A DNA stretch of 64,000 nt from Fonsecaea monophora (lineage: Eukaryota > Ascomycota > Eurotiomycetes > Chaetothyriales > Herpotrichiellaceae): assembly GCF_001642475.1 (NCBI RefSeq), contig NW_019173962.1, forward strand, positions 1-64,000. The letters are read 5' to 3'. Positions 43,053 to 52,863 of this stretch are shown in pieces. The notes below the pieces were generated by a model that saw only the letters and a program-made list of their open reading frames with translations, had not been told where the DNA came from and searched no databases. Each line of letters begins with the position of its first letter. The first letter of the stretch is position 1. The translations under genes and the position numbers were made by a program.

Positions 43053-44363
43053 ATGTGGTCGCAACTTTCCTGGTTCATCCTGGCATCGTCAATTGCAGTT
43101 CCTGCTCTGGCTCAGAATAGCTCCAACTCTTCTGCACCGACAGGAGCCTATCCTTTCTCCGTGTATACCTTGACCGCGGAGAATGTCACGGCGAAATTCA
43201 TTCCATATGGAGCTCGCCTGACCTCACTACTGGTTCAAGACCGTAACGGGGACTATCAAGACATTGTGGCTGGTTACGACAATGCCACTCAGTATCTGAC
43301 CGACACAGAAACGAATCACGTAAGTTCCGAGTTTGACCAGTAGTCGTGCTGCCCAAGTTGAGATTTGAGCTTGCTCTGCTTGCTGACACGAGGTTTCATT
43401 CCCCTTCAGACCTACTTTGGCCCTGTCGTAGGCCGTTACGCAAATCGAATCAAGAACAGCACCTTTACCTTGAATGGACAGACTTATCACATCCCTGCCA
43501 ATGAAAATGCCGGCGCTGACACTCTCCACGGGGGCACAGTTGGATATGATCAACGGAATTGGACTGTTGTAGCTTCGTCCAGCTCAAGCATTACATTCAG
43601 TCTACTTGACACTGGCTTCCAGGGCTTTCCAGGCACAGTATTGACAACCGCCACTTTCACGCTGGACACATTCCCAAGTGGTCCGCAGGGTGAAGTCAGA
43701 CCACGATTGACGAGCAGCATGGTTTCATCAGCGTTGGATCAAGAGACCCCCATCATGTTGGCAAACCACATCTACTGGAACCTCAATGCTTTCAAACAGG
43801 CGACAATTTTGGACGATACGACTTTGTGGATGCCATATTCCGACCGATATATTATCGTGGACCCTATCCTGATCCCCACTGGTGCATTGGGATTTGTCTC
43901 GAACGTGTCAGCCTTGGACTTCCGTTCCCCTAAGCTTTTAGGAGACGCCGTGGATAACGCCACCGGAGTCTGTGGCGAAGGCTGCACTGGAATCGATAAT
44001 GCTTTCATCCTGGACAGACCAGCCAATGCAGGCCCGACATCCTCAAACTACCCAGTGCTCACATTATGGTCCGAGACTACTGGCATCCAGCTGGACGTAT
44101 CAACCAACCAACAAGGTCTCCAAATATACACCTGCAACGGCCAAAACGGTACAATCCCAGTAAAGCAAAGCCAGCAGCAAAGAAACAATGGCACACAAGG
44201 GGCAACCAAGTTTGTAAATCAGCACGGGTGCATTGTGATTGAGACGCAGGCTTGGATTGATGGGGTCAATCATCCCGAATGGGGGGTCGACAACTACGAG
44301 ATCTTTTCTCCCACGACTGGACCGGCGGTGAATTATGCAACATATGATTTCTCGACGTTTTGA
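43053..44363 (+). CDS. Secreted aldose 1-epimerase (GalM-like)
   Basis: Interconverts alpha and beta anomers of hexoses. Exons 43053-43319 and 43410-44363 (intron 43320-43409) encode 406 residues. Residues 1-20 (MWSQLSWFILASSIAVPALA) form a signal peptide, so it is extracellular or vacuolar, unlike the cytosolic Gal10/GalM enzymes. Family markers: FGPVVGRYANRI, the first catalytic histidine in ADTLHGGTVGYD, the second in LANHIYWNL, and the glutamate base probably in VIETQAWIDGVNHPEWG. Many N-glycosylation sequons fit secretion. A CGEGC pair (about 303-307) is a candidate disulfide. A role in handling extracellular sugars is inferred. Confidence 0.93.
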
Positions 44364-44700
44364 AAGTCGAATGCCACGTGGTGCATGGCGGTGCATGGCA
44401 AGGCGAGTACTTGGGACAAGGCTGAGGCGACTGCCGCTGTGACCAATCAGAAGATGCAGACTTAACGTCATTGTAAACAAATGGGAGTAAACAATCCCAT
44501 TGCGACCAACTCCCATGATTCCATCTTAGCGGACCACTGCACATTCGGTGAACAAACAAACGCATTGATTATTATTGAACACTTAGCATCCTATACTCCC
44601 TTAAATCGACCGATTATGATGCTGGTGGTGTCTCTGCAGGGCTGAATATTGATCGTGGACGGAAGAACCCGCGCATACTTCAGGGGACCACACAAACAAA
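44364..44700. other. Short intergenic stretch
   Basis: 3' flank of the epimerase and promoter of the AT-hook gene. A direct repeat GGTGCATGGC occurs at about 44380-44400. Nothing else stands out. Confidence 0.45.
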
Positions 44701-47700
44701 ATGTCCCGATCGCCCTCCGTGGCTTCCTACGCAAATCACGATCTAAGCTCCCCCGATCCTCTAGCAACATCTATCAACGATGAACCGTCACATGTCAGCA
44801 CCTCGTCTGGCAATCGGCAGTCCGCGCCGAAGCGCCATTCCAGCACGTCCATGAAGACCACGAGCAGACCTACCAAAACAAGTGCCTTCACCTGCGACGC
44901 GGTTCCGTCCTCTCCATTCCGAGCCGTTTCAGAACAGAACTTGAGTCCCTGGAAAATTAGAGTGACTGTAGAGGCAGAGCCGGAAGACGGCGACATGGAA
45001 CACAACGCGATACTATTCAAGACGCGATCGCGCACGACACAAAGATCAGTACAGAACGAGTCCCCTGAGGATGGACAACCAAAAACCTCCGGAAGAGGGC
45101 GAAAGTCTCAGTCAACGAAAAACAAAAGAGGTGATACGCCACTTCGTGATCGCAGGAGTTCTGGTCGAAGCAGGAGACAGAGTGTGACAGACTTGGACAT
45201 AATACCTCTAGGAGATGATTCGGAAGAGGACGATTGGTTGAAACAGAAGACGTCGCCACGAAAGAGGAGGAATTCGCGCAAGAGCGTCTCCGCCGCTGTG
45301 TCAACGCAGAAAGCCTCCCCGTCCAAGCCCTCAAGGTCCAATTCCAATGCTCCAAGGTTTGAGGTGCGAACAGATACAGATGTGGAAGATCATGAGGCTT
45401 CTGTGTACCACGACAATCCTATCGCAGATTCTGATTCACCAGAACTTCGCAAAATCGATCCAAATCAAGTATCGATAAGACCTCGAGCGCTTTCAACCAA
45501 GTCAATTGAAGAGGATAATTATGGAAATCAAGGCTCGATCTCAAGTGAAAAGACAAGAGGGACGACAATGAAGCAGCAGATGGAAGTTCGGAAGGTATCC
45601 GTTAACAGCGCGCTGAGCTATCCGACTCCTTCACCTACTTCCTCCTACCACGGGGACTCTGACGATGCGGGGAAAGCTCTTGATGTTGAAAATGCTCCGG
45701 GTCTTCATGACAACGGGGTCTTTGATACTATGCTTGAAAGTGAGGGATTTACTATGATCGATCTCGACACTTTGCCATCGGTTAGACGATACTTGAGTAG
45801 CCCTATTGATGAGGCATCAACCACCAGCATTCATCCCTCGGACACGAATGATCCCAAGCCAAGAATCGAATCGGAGGGGACAGGAAATAGCGATCCTGCA
45901 GCTCTGAATTCTTCCGCTGCGGATCAGGTTGTCGCTTATCCTACTATCATGCCAGATGAGACTGAGCTATCAAGCACGGTCCCATCTTCGCCGCCAGCGA
46001 CAGAGAAGAACCAAGCTCTTTTAAAAGTCCCTTCCTCATCAGGGGTTGTGGGACGAAAGGTAACACCACTCCCATATTCATCACCAAAGCTGCCTTCGCC
46101 ACCAAGACCCAATGTCCGAAGGACGCCGCATCATCAGCATCGTGCTTCCGCTGGTGCTGTCTTTGCTGGTATTGCGCTGCAAGACGTAGTGTCCCCAGAT
46201 CGTTCGCGCGATAGGGTATTGGCAGTCAAGCAGGAAACTTCCTCCAGCAAACCTGGCCTGGAAGAGGATGGAGCTCTATTTGTGGGCTTTGATTGTGGAA
46301 CCCAACGCGAGCTCAGAGCTGGCCTCCGCTTTGGCGAGGAGCTTGCGAAGAGACTGGCATCGAGTCCGGCGGAACAATCGGCATCTTTCAACGATAAAAG
46401 CTCACAGTCCAACAAAGTCTTGCAGACGAAGAAGCTGGGAAATTCTGACCAAAATTCACGTACACAGGTCTGGCGAGGCGAAAGCCTCGTTCGGCACACT
46501 CCGGTCCAGGCGAGTTGCAGCACAGTACCTAGTGGCGAAGGAGCTGTGGTACGTACGCCGCAAAACCTCACACAGAAGTATCCTGAAAGGTCCATTCTCG
46601 ACACACAAGGAAGGAGGGAACGGGAATGGCAGCTGGAGAGAGAAGCCGTGTCCAGGCAGATCCAAAATGCTAGCGAGAGCCAAGTCATTGTGATTGACAG
46701 CGACGGGGAGGAGGAACAACCCACTCCAAGGGCAGAGAGTCCAGGAGGATCTCTTATCGAACCCGAACTCGAAGCAGATGATGAGACAGACATTTGGCTT
46801 GCGGAGGCCAAGAATTCGTCAAGTCCAGGCTCAGCCGTCCCAACCAACACCGAGAGTCTCTTTACCAACACGGAGCAAATCAGACAACGACAGCGGGCCC
46901 AGGAAGTTGTCAGCAGACCTCGGAGAAGTCTGATACCAAGTCCCTGGAAGAGGGGCGAGGATGTTGGTGCTCTGCAAGAACAGAGCACGTTCTTGTCTGC
47001 TTGTACAGAGGACATGAGCGGCTTGATGTTTTACCGTGAACCTGAGACTAAGATCCTGTTCGGCGCCGGCGAGATCAAGAGACAGCAGTTGAGACATAGA
47101 AGAAACAGCGGAAAGTTCGACATAGAGCTCATGGCTGGAACACCGACGGGGAAGGCCTCTGAAAACGAAAACCTCGAGAGCACAAATACGATTTTGACTG
47201 GCGAAGACGAGCTAGAAGGAGACGCCCCGGTCGCGCTGGGTATGTCCAGTCCTACATCTGAGTCGGGATCACCAGCAACGCTTGACAATCTGGACGTGGC
47301 GCTCGACTCGACAGACGAGCTATCCAAAACATCAGAGACATCCTATTCTTCTCCACAACCTGTTCAGATTCCTGTCAATTTCAACGACTCTTCGATATCC
47401 ATATCGACGCCTCCTCCGCGATCTGAGCCAGCTACAGCACAGCCACTTGAACGCGCCGAAGCCAGAGAGAGCTCTCCAGTAAGGCCGCCAACACCTCGCT
47501 CCGCAATGAAAGGCTCTCGCTACAGCTTCAACCAGGCACTGGGCATTGCGAGGCTCGACGACACGAACATGGCCAGAAGAGTTGTCTTTAGCCAGAGGCA
47601 CCGGGGAGTCGATGTTGATGGCCAAGAAAGCAGCTTCAGCATGCGATCTGCAACTGACGACTCTTTTGAGGATTCTGTTGACTTGCAGTTGAATCGAGAA

Positions 47701-48528
47701 CTGCAATCTATGGAAATCAATCTGAGACAATCCGACGACAATCCGCCCGCTTCTTCTGACGGAGCCATCGAAGCTCGACCGGCTGTGAGCATTGAAACTA
47801 AGGCGAAAGACGAGCTCTCAATTGCCAATCCCACCAAGAGTCGGCCTAGTTGGATCTGGGGATCAAATCAAGCTGCGAGCATCGACTCACAAACTCGTGG
47901 CTCGCCCAGTGATAACCGAATCCACGTCTCCGTAAAGCACTCAGTGCCTTCAAGCGCATCTGTCGACGACAAAGACCCGTCTCAACACTCAGGCTGGGAG
48001 AAGACAAAGGCCTCGATTCCTTCATCGACCGACTCACATGAGAAGATCGATCCGATGGCTCAAACCATCCCATCATACCTCACCCCACCATCCTATCCGT
48101 CTGACCCTGTCCGCTCCACCAGGAGACCACTTGCCCTGAGCGGCGACTTTTCAAACACCCACTTTCGCACTCTCCACATCATCTACCGAAAATCACTTCG
48201 TCCTAAATTCCACGCTCCCCCTCGCGCGATGATACGTCCTGAAGTGCTCGCGCTGAGGGGCACGGAGATGGTAATTGACGAAAGCGCCAATGGACTCGTT
48301 AACGGCGAGTTTGTGTGGACTGTGGGTGATGGTGAGTGTGAGGTCCTTGAGAGGTTTATGCAGGAATGCGAATACAGCCATGGATGGTACAAGGGTCGGC
48401 AAATGAGAGCAGATGCGGCGCAGGAGATCAGATGGGGGTGGAGCGTGGAGCAGTTAGCGGAACGGCTTTGTCGGATTGTAGTTGGTGAAGTTGTGAGGGA
48501 AGAAGAGAAGAAGGCCAAAGGCCAATGA
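44701..48528 (+). CDS. Large AT-hook DNA-binding-type protein
   Basis: Single uninterrupted exon of 1275 residues, mostly low-complexity and Ser/Pro/Glu-rich. An AT-hook core GRGRK lies at residues 131-135 within a basic stretch (KTSGRGRKSQSTKNKRG), just after a conserved-looking N-terminal segment LSPWKIRVTVEAEPEDGDM. Further basic clusters are SGRSRRQS and SPRKRRNSRKS. A DLDTLPSVRRYLSSP motif lies near 355 and two RP(P)TPRSAMKGSRYSF-like elements near 930-945. The ordered C-terminal domain (about 1130-1265) has THFRTLHIIYRKSLRPKF, MVIDESANGLVNGEFVWTVG and GWYKGRQMRADAAQEIRWGW. Filamentous ascomycetes carry single homologues often named AT DNA binding protein; the role is presumably chromatin-related but unproven. 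Confidence 0.85.
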   Translation: MSRSPSVASYANHDLSSPDPLATSINDEPSHVSTSSGNRQSAPKRHSSTSMKTTSRPTKTSAFTCDAVPSSPFRAVSEQNLSPWKIRVTVEAEPEDGDMEHNAILFKTRSRTTQRSVQNESPEDGQPKTSGRGRKSQSTKNKRGDTPLRDRRSSGRSRRQSVTDLDIIPLGDDSEEDDWLKQKTSPRKRRNSRKSVSAAVSTQKASPSKPSRSNSNAPRFEVRTDTDVEDHEASVYHDNPIADSDSPELRKIDPNQVSIRPRALSTKSIEEDNYGNQGSISSEKTRGTTMKQQMEVRKVSVNSALSYPTPSPTSSYHGDSDDAGKALDVENAPGLHDNGVFDTMLESEGFTMIDLDTLPSVRRYLSSPIDEASTTSIHPSDTNDPKPRIESEGTGNSDPAALNSSAADQVVAYPTIMPDETELSSTVPSSPPATEKNQALLKVPSSSGVVGRKVTPLPYSSPKLPSPPRPNVRRTPHHQHRASAGAVFAGIALQDVVSPDRSRDRVLAVKQETSSSKPGLEEDGALFVGFDCGTQRELRAGLRFGEELAKRLASSPAEQSASFNDKSSQSNKVLQTKKLGNSDQNSRTQVWRGESLVRHTPVQASCSTVPSGEGAVVRTPQNLTQKYPERSILDTQGRREREWQLEREAVSRQIQNASESQVIVIDSDGEEEQPTPRAESPGGSLIEPELEADDETDIWLAEAKNSSSPGSAVPTNTESLFTNTEQIRQRQRAQEVVSRPRRSLIPSPWKRGEDVGALQEQSTFLSACTEDMSGLMFYREPETKILFGAGEIKRQQLRHRRNSGKFDIELMAGTPTGKASENENLESTNTILTGEDELEGDAPVALGMSSPTSESGSPATLDNLDVALDSTDELSKTSETSYSSPQPVQIPVNFNDSSISISTPPPRSEPATAQPLERAEARESSPVRPPTPRSAMKGSRYSFNQALGIARLDDTNMARRVVFSQRHRGVDVDGQESSFSMRSATDDSFEDSVDLQLNRELQSMEINLRQSDDNPPASSDGAIEARPAVSIETKAKDELSIANPTKSRPSWIWGSNQAASIDSQTRGSPSDNRIHVSVKHSVPSSASVDDKDPSQHSGWEKTKASIPSSTDSHEKIDPMAQTIPSYLTPPSYPSDPVRSTRRPLALSGDFSNTHFRTLHIIYRKSLRPKFHAPPRAMIRPEVLALRGTEMVIDESANGLVNGEFVWTVGDGECEVLERFMQECEYSHGWYKGRQMRADAAQEIRWGWSVEQLAERLCRIVVGEVVREEEKKAKGQ

Positions 48529-49370
48529 AATCGAATCCTTTTTTTTTACCCTGCATCAACATCGGACTTCGACTGTGACTGTAGGGTGTTGTTGCAAATG
48601 GGGTATAGAGACAGGTTGGGTATATACGAGTTGGGTACTGTGCACATCAGCGACCAGGAGAAGCTGGATCTTTCTGGGGGTGGGGGGTGTATTATTGTTG
48701 GATGAAGGTGCTTAAATCGGGGATTATACATACCTACCTAGGTACCTAGGCACATATCACGACAGTTTTCTATCCACATACCTGCGGCTGCAGCTCCCCC
48801 ACCGCGGAAAGGGTATCCAGCTTCTGGTATTATTATGTGATGAGGCTTGTTCAATGTGGAAGCGCAGGAGAACCAGGCGAGGAGGGCGCCAAGACTAATT
48901 GAGATGGAGATGCGCAGGCGAGGGCGCAGGGTAAGAGCGCAGGGGGTGCAGGCCACACGAGGAACTCGATACTTTCTACTCACCCACTGGACTCGGTGAT
49001 ACAGTATGTAGGCTCCTTGTTGTTGTTTGGCCAAAGACGCGACAGGGACGTGCCGTGGGCGTCTTCCTAGCTCGACACTACACATGCACATCTCGCCCTC
49101 CCCTATGCGAATCACTTTTGCGTCAGGCTTCTCCATCCTCCCCTCCAAGATCCAATCGTCGGCACCGGTTCCCAATTTCCGCAGCTTAGGATGCTGAGGG
49201 GCTCTTCGATCAATCAACAACGGTGCTAACGAGATGTCGCCATACCAGTCAGCTGGCCTAACACTCTTACCACGAGACCAACAATTTCTGGATATCTGTC
49301 TCCCATCTGACTCTCAGTCGCCGCCTATGGCGGCACACATTCGCCCAGACAAGTGAGCTGTGTTGTTAGC
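48529..49370. other. Intergenic with TACCTAGG palindromes
   Basis: 842 bp. A cluster of TACCTAGGTACCTAGG-like palindromic units lies at about 48731-48748. The minus-strand frame at 48738-49220 begins at TTG and shows no family features. The right part should be the SulP gene promoter. Confidence 0.45.
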
Positions 49371-51517
49371 ATGGCCGACTATGATGTGGAAGAAGCGGTA
49401 CCAAACGAAACGCAGCGGCTTCTCAAGAGATGCCACCGCCACATCGACTTCGATACCACAAGTGCCTCATCGAAAGACCACCAGCTTCCGCTGCCAAAGT
49501 CCGAGCGGACTGCCATGCCACACGCCCAGAGACAAACTCATTGGGGACGTACGTGGACGCGTCTGTCGCGCTATCTGCCTTTTATGAAATGGATTCCCGA
49601 GTACCAACGGATATGGTTTCCCGGGGATTTCATGGGCGCTTTGACGGTGGCTTCACTTTACGTGCCCATGTCCATCTCGTTTGCCCTCCTCGGGCACGCT
49701 CACCCTATCAGCGGGCTGTACTCGTTTGTGATCACCCCGCTTCTCTACGCATTAATAGGATCTTGCCCCCTGATGGTGGTCGGACCGGAAGCGCCAGGCT
49801 CTCTTCTTGTTGGAACAGTTGTCGCGCTTTCAGATCGAGGAAAGGACGGTGAGGAGGATCAGACCATCAATGCCCAGATAGCCGGCACCGTCACTGCCTT
49901 TACGGGGACGGTGCTGTTCCTGACGGGCCTGAGCCGGCTTGGATTTGTGGACTCTGTGCTCAGTCGACCGTTTATGCGAGGATTCATCGGCGCTGTCGGG
50001 CTCAACGTGGTGATACAACAAACGATCACAGGCTTGGGTCTTGGGGCAATAGCAAAAGAGGATCCAACCGTGTCGGAAGGAAGTCCTGCGAGGAAACTTC
50101 TCTTCATCCTGACCAGCCTCAATCAGACACATCTTCTCACTGCTGCGGTCTCTATAACCAGCTTTACGATCGTCATGGTGATAAGGCAAGTGGAGCCATC
50201 GATTTAAAGCCTTGAGACCTTTGACTGACAGAGTCCAGACATTTTCAGAGCTTCTTAGAGTTACGCTACCCTGTGGTTGCGTACATCCCGGATAGATTTG
50301 TGGTCGTTGCCGCCTCGACGTTTCTCACTTGGCTATGTGGCTGGCATGAGCACGGTCTTCAGGTGCTGGGGCGGATCCGAAAACCAGAAAATCTTGGAAT
50401 ACCTTTCCGTTGGCCATTCACCTTTCACAACATTGACGACATCTCGAGTCTCATTACCACGGCCTTTGTGATTGCTCTGTTAGGCTTGTTCGAATCTTCT
50501 TTGACAGCCAGAAGCCTAAGAAAGGCGAATGCAGCGAACAAGGCGTCCAACGTGCCTTTGAACTCCAATCAAGAACTCATCGCGCTCGGAATTGCCAACA
50601 TTGTTGGTGGGTGCTTTCTCGCGTTGCCTGGCTTCGGCGGTTACGGCAGAAGTAAGTTGAACTACTCGGTAGGCGGAAGGACTCCGATGAGCAACGTCCT
50701 TCTCAGCACCATTACCTTGGCCTGCATTTTCTTCGCCCTCCCAGCATTCTACTACATTCCAAGAGGAGTTCTCGCGGCTATGATCGCCATTGTTGGGGTC
50801 TCAATGATTGAAGAATGTCCACACGAGATTGTGTTCTTCGCGAAGATAAGGGCGTGGCCTGAGTTGACACTTATGGCGCTAGTCTTCGGGGCCACGATCT
50901 CCCATTCCATCACATTGGGAATGTCTCTGGGGCTCGCATGGTCAATTGTGGCTTGGGCGACGCACCGAGGTTGGCGGTCTGAAGTGCGAGTGCGGGACTC
51001 GTCAGTACAAGCATTAGAGGATGGCGACCTGGGACACATAGCATCGCTTTCATCGATGCGGACGCTGATCGTCACCATCGTCGGGCATTTGACATTTGCC
51101 AATTCCAGCGACCTGAAAGATCGCTTGGAGGTCCTCGATCACGAAGCAATCTCTGTGCATCAGAGGGCCGGTTCCCCATTCCCCCACCGACATGTGGACA
51201 CAGAAACCGTCCTCATATTCGACATGCGCCACTGCACCAGCATTGACGGATGTGCGATCCAGGCCGTGACAGAGATCATCGAGCACCACGCCGCCAAAGG
51301 GACGCGCATTGTCGTCTGGAAGCCCCTGCAGTCCCACGTCGGAGACGACATGGAGAACAAACTGGCCCTGAGTGGCGCCGCGAGTCTCGCAGAGAACAAT
51401 CTGATCTTCGCGACCACCTTGGACGAAATTCGAGCCGTGTATGGCGAGTCTGGGGTGGGGCGTCCGGAGTCGGTCTTTGAATCTTTGGACATGTACGACG
51501 TAGACTCGGAGGGATGA
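49371..51517 (+). CDS. SulP/SLC26-family anion transporter with STAS domain
   Basis: About 697 residues in two exons. A soluble N-terminus (about 1-75) precedes the transmembrane domain, starting at WIPEYQRIWFPGDFMGALTV. Family blocks are MSISFALLGHAHPISGLYSF, PLMVVGPEAPGSLLVGTVVA, PFMRGFIGAVGLNVVIQQTI, and after the junction PGFGGYGRSKLNYSVGGRTP. A STAS domain ends the protein (TLIVTIVGHLTFANSS, VLIFDMRHCTSIDGCAIQAV). The usual sulfate-permease sequences are diverged, so this is likely a vacuolar or intracellular SulP paralogue. The single intron is ambiguous: exon 1 to 50185 with a GC donor and exon 2 from 50239, or exon 1 to 50189 with a weak GT donor and exon 2 from 50249. The start at 49371 follows TTAGC and opens MADYDVEEAVP. 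Confidence 0.9.
50186..50238 (+). other. Probable GC-AG intron of the SulP gene
   Basis: The donor is AAG followed by GCAAGT, the standard form of a GC-AG intron, with CTGAC branch sequence at about 50224-50228 and acceptor GTCCAG. Phase 2 is kept and the join reads VIR then HFQSFLEL. The alternative GT-AG intron 50190-50248 (GTGGAG to TTTCAG) is also in frame and yields VIRQ then SFLEL. Confidence 0.55.
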
Positions 51518-52422
51518 TGACACAGCTATCTTACACATATATACACATATAATCATATACACTAGCCATATACACACAGGCATATATGCTGCATATGCAT
51601 TTCACTGCATTGATTGAGCAGTGATGGGGAAGTAGCATATCAAGGTCGGCCCTTGTTTTCCTTTTTACCATCTTATTTACCTACCTACCTACCTATTTAC
51701 CTTCTTAACCACAATGTATCCAGTTCCGGTAGGAATAAACTTGAGGAGATGACACGACATACATGACAAAAACAGGACAAGTTCAGGAGGTGGGGAGGAG
51801 TGAAAAAAAAAACAGAAGGACGATCAGAAGAAGTAGAAATAGAAGGAACAAGATATTGTTTCATTGCATTGCATTGTATTGGACCGGAGCTATCTCGTTT
51901 GCAGTTCGCAGCTGGGTATCAAAAGAGTTTTGGGGTGGTTTTGAGGGGGTTGTTGGTTTCGGGGTTGCTGGAAAGAAAGCAAGAATCCTCTCCGCTCCGC
52001 TCGCTGCTGTACCGAGTACCGCTGGTTCATGTCCCCCAGCGCTCTGGGCCTGGAAAAACTGATAGTTCGTCATAAGCGCTTTTTGTGTATGGTCAGTTCC
52101 ACCCGCAGTCGGACCCGAACCAGCGCCATCCATTTCCCGTGCTGTCGAATCATATGTGCGGCGAAGAGGGTGTCCTGGCGTTCGTAGGCGAGGTTGTCCT
52201 TCCGGCAGACGAGGTTGAATCTGGCTCGGTGACGCGCGCGGGTGACGGCTGAAAGGCTATTCAAAGACGCGCAACACGGCTTGCTGGGAGGCGGACGGAG
52301 CGAGAAGAAGCGAAGTAAGCTGATGAACAAAATGTCTATTGTCGTGCTTCAATTTTCGCATCAGGGAATGGCTGCGTGGAAGTCGTTGTAGAAGGCTTGC
52401 TGGCTCAAGAAGGCTGATGCAA
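51518..52422. other. Convergent 3' flanks with simple repeats
   Basis: Contains a CA/TA-rich tract at about 51534-51600, a TACC tandem repeat at about 51671-51695 and an A-run near 51805-51814. No coding sequence is supported. Both flanking genes end here. Confidence 0.5.
51671..51695. repeat. Short TACC tandem repeat
   Basis: About four tandem TACC units within TTTACCTACCTACC-type sequence, flanked by two more TTTACC copies. It lies in the 3' region of the SulP gene and resembles the TACCTAGG-like elements seen elsewhere in the window. Confidence 0.7.
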
Positions 52423-52863
52423 TCATGACGAAGGGCCACATGCTGCAGCCATGATGTTTTGGGGAGGGCCAACGGTATAGTAGCCATCGCCGGCATCGCC
52501 GTCAAGGGTGGATGAATAGCCATTGTTGCCAACGAAGCTGCAGGGGCCATATCCCGCCACTACGCCAATCTGGTCGATGGTTACGTCGTTGCAGTCGCCA
52601 ATGGCATATGCAGGCAAACCGAGACATTCGATGTTCCCCAGTTCATACCAGGTCCCGTCCGTGGGAACCCAGAAGCCATACGTCTGGGACCCTCCGACCA
52701 TGACAACATTGGTAGGCCAGTCTTCTGAGAAGGCTGCATTGCTAAGAGGTGATCTGGTCCTGAGGAATTTGGGATTGAGTGATTTCCTGACCACTGGCGT
52801 TGCGGAAGCAGTGGTGAGCAGCGAGGCGGTTATCAAGACGGATAGCAAGTTGATAAAATACAT
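52423..52863 (-). CDS. Small secreted four-cysteine protein
   Basis: Single exon, 146 residues, not matched to a named family. Residues 1-22 (MYFINLLSVLITASLLTTAS, then AT) are a signal peptide with a likely cut after ASA. A pro-region follows with basic sites (VVRK near 27 and FLRTRS near 37), the latter a candidate for Kex2-like processing. The mature part has four cysteines at residues 80, 91, 108 and 142, enough for two disulfides, and many Gly, Tyr and Trp residues (GGSQTYGFWVPTDGTWYELG). Size, signal and cysteines fit a secreted effector-like or cell-surface protein; the role is unknown. It borders the most gene-poor part of the window. Confidence 0.8.
   Translation of the reverse strand: MYFINLLSVLITASLLTTASATPVVRKSLNPKFLRTRSPLSNAAFSEDWPTNVVMVGGSQTYGFWVPTDGTWYELGNIECLGLPAYAIGDCNDVTIDQIGVVAGYGPCSFVGNNGYSSTLDGDAGDGYYTVGPPQNIMAAACGPSS

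Noticed and set aside
46134..47015. 293-residue minus-strand open frame
   Set aside because: Antisense within the AT-hook gene, whose Ser-rich codons leave the reverse frame open.
48738..49220. 160-residue minus-strand open frame
   Set aside because: Begins only at TTG, no ATG in a sensible position and no family features.
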